From: Eumeta japonica
Taxonomy: Eukaryota > Arthropoda > Insecta > Lepidoptera > Psychidae
Assembly: GCA_005406025.1 (NCBI GenBank)
Contig: BGZK01000185.1
Location: 558,001 to 622,000, forward strand
DNA: 64,000 bases
Direction of reading: 5' to 3'
Positions 56,170 to 64,000 of the stretch are shown in pieces (the stretch's first letter is position 1; each line of letters begins with the position of its first letter). Under the pieces are notes generated by a model, which was not told where the DNA came from, searched no databases, and was given only the letters and a program-made list of their open reading frames with translations. The position numbers and the translations under genes were made by a program.

Positions 56170-56600
56170 TTGAAACAATTTACAAGTGAAAGGCCGCTTA
56201 CGAAACGACTTTTCACGACATCAGAATTCGCGTGACCCGAGGCGGACGGCCTTCGGGCGCGCCGCCCGGGCACTCATCGGACCTCATCGACTTTGCGAGT
56301 TATTTATTTTCGCTTTTGAATAACAAATAAAATTTCTTCGAAGCGCCCCTCCGCCGATGCCTGGCTCTCTAGCGGGAGGTGGTGGAAGGTTGCGTTCGAT
56401 AAAGAAAACATTTTCTTTATTAATTAGAGGAAGCCCAAAGCGCCTCGTTGATTCGATCGAAGTTGAACCTCGCTCTTAACATTATTTCAAATTAATTTTC
56501 CGGGCGGAATAATATTTGGTGTTGTTCTACTGGCGCGGAGACGTAATTAGGGGCGTTACTTCTGGAAGGGGCGCATCTCGTCGACAGGATATAGGTATAT
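56170..56600. promoter_or_regulatory. GC-rich block with homeodomain-type TAATTA sites, candidate enhancer
   Basis: A ~430-bp block with GC-rich parts (GGACGGCCTTCGGGCGCGCC, AAGCGCCCCTCCGCCGATGC) alternating with AT-rich homeodomain-core motifs: TAATTAG at 56421-56427, AATTAATT at 56490-56497 and TAATTAG at 56544-56550. No repeat signature and no frame. The mix is typical of conserved enhancers in developmental loci. This is an inference from motif content; no conservation data are available. Confidence 0.35.
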
Positions 56601-57304
56601 ATCAAAAGCTTGTTGAAATAAAATGCATTGCTTGCACTTTCCTGTCTACAAGCTTACGTTATTTTTTTTTCTTAATTCACAGTTAGAATCATCGTAATGA
56701 TACAACTTCGTTACATGAAGTGTTTGTCAAAATTAGGAACGTAGCCTTGTGCAAATAAAATAATAAAATTTTAGGTAAATTATAACTTTCTTATACGAAC
56801 GCTTAATTGAAAGCCTTTTAAATGTCATGATTTGATATGATAATGCGATGGAAGCTCAGCAGTAGATATAATGTATAGTTGTTAGATCTTTTGGCGAATG
56901 ATCAGGAAGCTGATTTAAAACTAAAGTATCGATTGCAATTTACTGTCGTATGCATTTCCAAGTATCAATGTTCTACCATGAACCAAAGAAGTAACGACCC
57001 AATAAGCACAGTCAAAACGCCCGCAGTTATAACAGGAATGGCCAATTACAATAAACATTATTCTCAACTCTGAGCAAAATTATGAATCTTATCCGTTCTG
57101 AAACGCGATTTCGTATAAGTTAAAAAAATATACAGGATCCTCTAGAGAGAAATTGAGCTTCCGGCAATGATTTCTTATACGTTTTTTTAATCGAAAAAAA
57201 TAAAAGTAAAAGCACAAAATTTTGTGATACAATTCACAGGTTACAAGCCAATAAAAGAATGATGTGATGTCTTTCAATGAAAATAGTGAATATCCTATAT
57301 TTAC
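56601..57304. other. AT-rich non-coding stretch
   Basis: No gene recognised; open frames at 56879-57073 and 57089-57319 have no domain. Confidence 0.4.
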
Positions 57305-57400
57305 CCAAGAGACCGGCAACGCATTGGTGACTTAGTGTCCATGGGTGGCGATGACCAACTATTCTCTGGTGGCTCGCAAGCACGTTCGCAAGCCCCTCAA
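57305..57400 (+). repeat. Interspersed repeat of the CCGGCAACGCA...CCATGGG type
   Basis: AGACCGGCAACGCATTGGTG, then GTGTCCATGGGTGGCGATGA and CC closely follow the widespread lepidopteran repeat 'CCGGCAACGCACTTGTGA..TGTCCATGGGCGGCGGT'. Only about 95 nt remain. Confidence 0.6.
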
Positions 57401-57497
57401 TATAGCTGTAAAGATGGTGATGATCAACAAAAGAACTGAAGAATACTCGCTTCCCCGCTCTTTGTTAACGATAATTATAGGGGCATGTACGGAGAAA

Positions 57498-57553
57498 AGT
57501 TTATTCAGTTGAATATTTATTCAACTGAATAAACTATTATATTTATAATAGTT
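57498..57553. repeat. Double hairpin with identical ATTT loops (locus 4)
   Basis: Hairpin 1: AGTTTATTCAGTTGAAT (57498-57514), loop ATTT, reverse complement 57519-57535. Hairpin 2: AACTATTAT (57532-57540), loop ATTT, ATAATAGTT (57545-57553). Both are perfect and overlap by four bases. The 22-nt segment 57519-57540 is flanked by ATTT direct repeats. Confidence 0.9.
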
Positions 57554-57796
57554 AGAAAATCGAGTTTGCTTAGGATCCGTGAGCAATGTTTATCTATTGT
57601 TAATCAAGAAGCTATATTAATATATATTATATTTACAAAATTGTATAATTTAACTATAATGATTGAGTAACTTTCATAAAATTGGTAAATTACTGTTTTC
57701 ACGTCGATTTCCGAAAATCGCGTTTTCACCAGACCTTAAGGTCTCAGTATCCTAATTAATGTATTTCGACCATTTTCCGAGTAATCTGTCTCTCCC

Positions 57797-57933
57797 TGTG
57801 TATATGCGTGTATGCGTTTGTGTGTAGCGTATGTGTATGTGTGTGTGTGTGGTGTGGGTGTGTGCGTGTGTGTGTTTGTGTGTATGGCGTGTGCATATGC
57901 GTGCGTGCGTGCGAATGGCTTGTGTATGTGTGT
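57797..57933. repeat. Interrupted (GT)n microsatellite
   Basis: About 137 bp of TG/GT repeats with GCGT and TATG interruptions. The two His/Thr-rich minus-strand open frames over it are its translation, not genes. Confidence 0.95.
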
Positions 57934-58500
57934 AACCTCGCATAACATTTGAACGAATTAACCGACCGAAAAGCAGTTTACGACATTCGAAATAGATCTA
58001 CTCAAGGTAAACTTCCTGAAACTTCGAACTGATTTCGCTTTGTAGATTTTGAGGAATCTCAAAATTAAAGATTCTAAAAAATATTTTTTTGATATCTAAA
58101 TCTAATCAGCTCTTTTCCACAAACAATTCCATCGACTGCTGTAAACTGCATAAAAGACGGTTGATCTGTTCAAGAAATATCATTCTAAAAAATGTTCTTA
58201 AAAAGTGTTTTCACACAATATTTTCTAAGCCACTCTAACGATAAATCCCAAAATGAGTATAGTTTTTTTTTTAAGAAAAGCAACATTAATTGTTGCTAAA
58301 TGTACTAAAATCGGTTGATTCATTCAATAGAGTATTGGAGATTTTCCAAAACGTTTTCTTTTAGAATATTTTTTAAAACTCTGCTCTCCTGTTTATTCTA
58401 AAATTTAACTAGTTAATTTCTTTAAAAAATAACATCGATTACGGTAAACTCGGTTGGTTCGAAAAATATCAGAATCTTTCAAGATAAGTTCTAAAGTTCT
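57934..58500 (+). repeat. Non-coding repeat with ~150-bp tandem units attached to the microsatellite
   Basis: After the microsatellite comes ACCTCGCATAACATTTGAAC, GAATTAACCGACCGAAAAGC and AACTTCGAACTGATTTCGCT, the usual start of an insect repeat that follows GT tracts. Then three diverged units appear, each with a phrase like ATCGACTGCTGTAAACT...CGGTTGATCTGTTCAAG at about 58131, 58285 and 58434, giving a period of about 150 bp. No frame. Confidence 0.65.
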
Positions 58501-60060
58501 TGCAGTATTGATGTTTATAATCGATTAACTTTTTTGCTTGAATAACTGCGTCGAATTTCGCAAATCAGATCAAAATCAAAGAACGCGTTCTATAAACATC
58601 GTAGTTTAAAAAAAATTGCCTTTTATTTAAATCAATCTAGATGTTAGAACTAGAAGAGTTAAAAACATTTTATGTTTGGACTCGGAGAGCTTGAAAAAGT
58701 ACAAAAGTCTTTTGAGTTTGAAACTCAGAATGGCCTATAAGGTCATTTGTTTTGTCGAATGTTTAAGCTAGAAAAGTTTAAAGGCAAGCCTTTAAGCTTT
58801 AAGACAGCTATACTTTTTAATTTAAGAAAACCAAAAACACAACGATAAATATCATAGCGGGAAGTATTAGGGATGGCGTGCAGGTTCAACCGTCTTACAT
58901 ATTTTTTTTTATATAAAATATATGAAAGTTTTGATCCTGAGTGTAAAATGTCAAACGAGCAATATATATGGAAATTATTTTAAAACGTAATCATATTACT
59001 AACAAGTAAAAGAATGTTAGAAAAATTTTCTATGTTAAATACATTTCATATTATATAAAGAGAACACTTCCTGTGAATTAACAAACATATTTTTTAGTGT
59101 CTTCGTTTAGTATTTAGTAAGGGTTAGTAATTGAAACGAGAAAAAATTTTTTTGCTAAGTAGCAAAAAATATTCTAGCGAACCAAACTGTATTAAGTGTC
59201 TTCTCTGTCATTGAATCAGTTTAATCTTACACATCTAAAAAACCATATAATTAGGTCGTTAATTCTAGGGTCCCTTATTTCTCTCTTAACCGCTTTTGAA
59301 GTTTCAAGCATCTTTTGTTACATATTTTCTTGCTTATCCATGAGGAACTATGTCGTTATTTATTCACTGGTTTCTTTGTAATTCAATACCTAAATTAAGC
59401 ACTTAAAGGAAGAGATTGGTTTGTGTTTGCCCATCCGTAATAAATTCTTGGAAATCGTTACTAGCATCGGTTTCCACCATAGCAATCTCATATCTATTAT
59501 AAGGATGTGAATATTGCTATCTTCAAAGTAGAAAAATGGTTTACTGTAAATAATTTTATTTTCAATTTGAAGAAAAATAAACTTATAAAATTTTCACTTC
59601 CGTATATAAAATATGGATCTGATACCGTTTTATTACGAAATGAAAAACTAGAATTTGCTTAAATATTATCTGGAATAAATTATCATATGTGAATGTATTG
59701 TAGTTCCAGTAATAACACTTATCGGATAGATAACGTCCTTTTTCGAAATCAATGAGAAACTGAAGGCATATGTTCCGAAATAATGAGTTACAATTAATCG
59801 CTGCGGAACTTCTTGATTGTTCGTAGTTGGTTGCACTGAACGCAAAAATAAAACTCACTCTTCAGCGCCTGAACTCCAGTACTTACATCCCTCTCTCTCT
59901 CATCTACTCTCGAAAATACCACCCCAAAAATAAATGCATTTAAAATGTAGTTGCGTGAGAAATGGCGATGGAGGGGTTAGCGACAGACGTGAAGAAAAGA
60001 TTTTTAACGTTTATAGTGCTATTCTCAAATAGTTTTCTATTTAAGGAAATTATTTTGTAC
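58501..60060. other. AT-rich non-coding stretch
   Basis: No gene recognised. A perfect 9-bp hairpin TTTTTTGCT-AAGT-AGCAAAAAA lies at 59148-59169. Open frames at 59196-59381 and 59583-59858 are AT-driven. Confidence 0.4.
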
Positions 60061-60110
60061 TTTATAACCGACTTCAAAAAATGGATAAGGTTTCATATTG
60101 ATCTGTATGT
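60061..60110 (+). repeat. Fragment starting TTTATAACCGACTTCAAAAA
   Basis: The phrase 'ttataaccgacttcaaaaaa' followed by GGATAAGGTTTC is a recurrent lepidopteran interspersed repeat end. Only about 50 nt can be assigned. Confidence 0.45.
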
Positions 60111-63100
60111 ATTTTTTATGCATATTTAGCGACCGCTTCTACAGTCGTGGACCGCTTTCGAATTTATTTTTTAGGATTTTAGGGTCCTCTCTCGAGGTGG
60201 TCCCATGTTCATCATTCAAGTCAGGATTTAATGATAGGGTCTCAGGAAAATCGAGGGATAGCCTCAATTATTATTGGTACGTACTTTTTTATAGAGACAA
60301 ACAGAGACGCAGTTGTGTCTGGTTTATCTTTAATTGAAAAAAAATATAATGAAGTGTATTTTCATGTCTGGCTTTCATGTGATCAAAAGTAGACAGATAA
60401 CGATGGGAGAAACCATGAATAATGTTAGATAAGAATACATTTCTTGTAAAACTGACAAATTCTAATAAGCTACTAAACAGCTAAATTGACTTATAACTAA
60501 AATAAAATATGTTTTTTTGGGTAGAAATCGATAATCATATTTAATATCAAAATTTATTCTAGACCGGTATCCGCACTTGAATAAATGATTTTACTTCGGA
60601 TGAAATAGCTTTTTTATTTTAAGCGTATTGAATTAACGGTACTTTGGGCGTTTTACTTGGAATTCAAAAGCTTAAGTTAAAAACAGTAACAGTTTGAAGT
60701 AATCACTTAGCATCCTTTTTGTTCGCTTGTGTTTTATATTTAAACCAAGAATACCGTTGATCGATAATGCTTTTTAAGAACCATTAAATTACTGATAAGC
60801 CGTTTGTGGAAATTCTGAAGAATGAAGGAGGTATTATAAAGTTTTTAATTTTATTATAAAAAATTCAAGAAGCTTACAAATATTATGGGAATTTTGCTAC
60901 AAAAAAAACTTGATCAGTAAATAACATGTGCCCGCAACTTGGTTAGCTTAAAACAAATTTTTCTTTAAGGGAAAAATACTATATTTAATTAGTACTTTTA
61001 TCGGTGTTTATTTTGTAAGAACAATATTTCACCATATACAATTTTAGAAGTGGAATCGCCAGGATGTGTACTATTAGCTTGCTGGAATTGCCAATTCGGT
61101 GAAGAGTCATCAACATGAAGGTCTGTCTCCAACGGCATTTGATTAACCCTTAAAAATGTGATGATAGTGTAACTTTAGTTGACCGGGGACCTCACGCTTT
61201 GGAAAATAATGGGAAAATTATTTGGGATAAGCGATATTAGGAAGTTAAATCGCTGTCATCCGCGTCACAGACTGCAAAAATTGTTGCTTCTGTTTTTTGA
61301 AAATTTGTGACTTACAAACTAATGTCGTTACATAGTGGGCCTAAAGTACTTGAAATAAATATGAATGTGCCGACTTTTTAAATTAATTTTGTGAGATAAA
61401 AGGCCACATCCAATTAAGAAATCAAAAATTCAACTAAATCGTTGATAAAATCCTCGTCCTCAACTAAAGTTTAGGACGAGTTAAGGACTATCAAGTCTAT
61501 CTGCAGTATATAGTTTTCCCCAGATAGACTGATTTTCAAAGGTTTCCCCTGATTCCTCATAGATCGTCCACAAAGCCTAGAATTCGAAAGGTTTGATATT
61601 TGTGAAGACTGAAGAAACAATTTATACAGTGATGAAAGTTGAAAGGTAAAATAATATTGCCTTCATTTTGAGGTACCGTTCCATTTCCCATTTCGAGCTG
61701 AAATTTCGGCAACAGTTTGGATGTTGTTCCTGCTCGCACCCACAGTTTTATCGTTAAACTCATTGATATAACGTGACGTCACAGAGTTAAGGCAAGCCTC
61801 AGTTTCATTAGTCCTCGTTCATCGCGATATTGTTAGTAAATTCAGTTCCATACAAAAGAGTATCGCTATACCACCCATGTAGCGTTCAGATATCACTTAG
61901 CATATGCGCAGAAACGATAAATAAAAATTATTAAGTGAACAGATCTTGATAAAACTAAACAAATGTTATTCGGATTTGGACTTTATATATCGATTAGATT
62001 TTCAATTAAATCAGTAGTTTATATGTGATGTGTGACAAACAAATATGAAAAAGTTTCAAGTATTATATTTTGGTTCTTATTATATATTTTTAATACACAT
62101 AATATCTTTGCAAGTATTATACACAAGTATTAAACACATACAAAGTGTCTATTGTTTCATTGTATAGAGATATGTCATTTTTTTTTTGTTCCTGCAAGTT
62201 GCATTTCTTCGATAGCCTTCATGCACTTTTTTATGATAAAATATTATAGTTCCCTCATCAAGACCTTAGGCAACAAATTAAAAATTTGAGCTTTGCAACC
62301 TAAACCATAACAAAAAAAGATAATAAAGGCACCATTCAAATTTAATATTTTTAATGATTTTTTTCTAATAATATGGGTACTAAATCAATATCATACGCAA
62401 TACGAAAACCATCGATCTTTATCAACAAAAGAAAGCCAACAACTTATTCTCTCTATTCTCAAGAATCAGGAATATTTTATATAGAAAAGCGGACCATCCA
62501 TCTGGTAGGTACCTTTTTTTTCTTAATTTCACGCATAGTCTAGTATCCAATCTTGACCTTGTTACAAGATTTTTTCTTCTTTCGGCATCCATCGGCTATA
62601 CGCATACAAATGAGATGATAATACAAACGCCGAAGTAAACTAGACCAAGAGCTGCCCACGAAATTCTCTCACTGTGTTTCGGGTAAAATAAACTTATTTA
62701 CAACAATACACTTCTGCATCCTACATCTAGCCTGGCAAAAAATAATTCTTTATCTTATTTAGGCTTGAAAAATTACACTCATTCACGATATTTCATAAAG
62801 TGCACAATTTTGTTTTTCTCATCTGTTTAAATACATATTAAAGTATATTCAAGACATCTCAGTTGGTGTTAACATTTTGTGAAAGATTCATGGCGATTAT
62901 AAAATTACTACGAGTTAGGCAATTAAAATTAAAATGAATGAGCATTGAAAAAAAATCAACTTTACCTCATAGGAAAATACAATACGGAGTGTCTTGATAT
63001 CTTTCATGTTATGGCACTTCTCTTGTAAACGTAATAATTACTAAGAGAAAAATTGATTACTATCTACCAAATTCCACAACTTCCTTGTTAATGTCGTACT

Positions 63101-63599
63101 TAGTTTTCAACAAAGTCACAAATCTTTAGCCACAAACAGTTATTAATACAGATTTTAAAACTAGTCCAACTCACAATATATTTTCAACAAACAAATTATA
63201 AATTTTGTTTATGACTTTAAATACCCTTCAAGGATGGAAATCCATAATTAGACTCAAAACGCACAAACTAGAATTCGCAACCACTTTTCTATTAAAAAAT
63301 AAAATAAAAATTGAGACATCGATGGAGATCCAATATAAATCTGCCTACAGCTCTCCGCCTATAACCGTGTATAGTGATGAGATTTATCAATATTTTTCTC
63401 CCCTAAGAGACACGCCGCCACTTCATAGCTTTTAATAGAAGTCTTACTAAGCTTACGCTAAGCCAGCGAATTGACTTAACTTGAAAAGAATTTTATGTAG
63501 TCATTGTTCCGTTTTTGATTGATTCTCGAAGTATTTGTTGATGGTCATCTAATTGCATTTCAAAATGGCTCTGAATAGGTACAGTGTATTGAAACTTTA
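60111..63599. other. AT-rich non-coding stretch
   Basis: No gene recognised in 3.5 kb. At 61448-61475 an imperfect hairpin (CTCGTCCTCAAC with GTTTAGGACGAG, loop TAAA, one mismatch) is followed by AGTCTATCTG ... CAGATAGACT at about 61494-61531. Open frames at 61557-61763 and 63205-63435 lack domains. Confidence 0.4.
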
Positions 63600-63690
63600 A
63601 GGTTCCGTAATAAAATACAATCAGGAACCCTTATAATTTTATTCTGTCCATTTATCTTTCTATCAGTCCGTCCGTAGGTCAAAGGTATAA
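63600..63690 (-). repeat. GGAACCCTAAAA-type interspersed repeat, minus orientation
   Basis: AAGGTTCCGTAATAAAATAC, GGAACCCTTATAATTTTATT and CAGTCCGTCCGTAGGTCA are the family end read from its 3' side, as at 39480. Confidence 0.65.
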
Positions 63691-64000
63691 CCCTCAACTA
63701 TTCTTAAATCGAGTCTGATTAAATTATTCATGCGGGCGTCTTATATAAACCGTGGTACAGTTATGTATAGAAACTACATGAATAAATAAACGTATTGGAT
63801 ACGGAAACATTGTCAATTCGTTTAGTCCTTTACAATATGTCAACCATATTTCAATATATCGATAAGGTTATTTCGAAGTGTAGAAATACGTTGCGGGCAC
63901 AACTTTTTTTATAATAAAATGAGGCATTGCCTAATTTCATCTCTAAATCAATATTTTTTTTATAATATGGCGATACCATCTGTCTAATGTTTTATAATAT
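63691..64000. other. AT-rich non-coding stretch to the window end
   Basis: No feature recognised. Confidence 0.4.

Noticed and set aside
57736..57948. His/Thr-rich reading frames on the minus strand
   Set aside because: They are translations of the (GT)n microsatellite and have no start context or domain.
1..64000. Endogenous viral element or symbiont-derived gene
   Set aside because: No reading frame in the window resembles a viral or bacterial protein; all recognisable coding remnants are insect transposable elements.

Overview
The window looks like nuclear DNA from an insect, most likely a moth or butterfly. It is AT-rich, has no long intact host reading frame, and is full of repeat types typical of lepidopteran genomes: RTE and jockey/CR1-like non-LTR retrotransposon 3' ends, decayed mariner transposons, a tRNA-derived SINE, a hAT-type MITE, and short interspersed repeats ending in a GGAACCCTAAAA-type sequence or starting with ACTAGCTGTCCCG. 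No bacterial-style operons, rRNA genes or functional tRNA genes were seen. The best reading is intergenic DNA or the inside of a very large intron.

Layout. 0-10 kb: a diverged ~225-bp tandem repeat, an RTE tail, two copies of a jockey/CR1-like 3' end, a ~190-bp direct repeat and a long hairpin at 5.85 kb. 10-21 kb: a broken helix-turn-helix transposase, a cluster of palindromes at 13.4 kb, a third jockey/CR1-like tail, and two RTE copies in opposite orientation (15 kb minus, 20 kb plus). 21-34 kb: a mariner pseudogene (25.5 kb), a GC-rich candidate regulatory block (27.8-28.3 kb), a ~1.1-kb array of ~61-bp repeats with an internal inversion (28.5-29.6 kb), a second RTE type (32 kb) and a second mariner (33.4 kb). 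34-45 kb: a third RTE remnant, a mariner with internal deletion (38.4 kb), a degenerate purine-rich tract (41.2 kb), and two copies of one repeat facing each other around a spacer that holds a 25-bp perfect hairpin (42.7-44.5 kb). 45-64 kb: a candidate 59-nt coding micro-exon on the minus strand (47.7 kb), a hAT MITE (48.5 kb), another mariner 5' end, a SINE nested in an older repeat (53.7 kb), GC-rich blocks (49.7, 53.0, 55.3, 56.2 kb) and a GT microsatellite with attached tandem units (57.8-58.5 kb).

The mobile elements are all broken by stops, frameshifts or truncation, so none is expected to be autonomous. Host function, if any, probably lies in the GC-rich islands and the micro-exon candidate.

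The most unusual signal is structural. At four separate places (18.4, 33.9, 48.3 and 57.5 kb) two abutting hairpins carry exactly the same 4-nt loop. Each reads A-L-A'-B-L-B', that is, an insertion made of inverted copies of its own flanks bounded by a 4-bp direct repeat. The sequences differ from locus to locus while the architecture is the same. This suggests a recurrent process, such as fold-back repair at a staggered break, rather than a transposon family.
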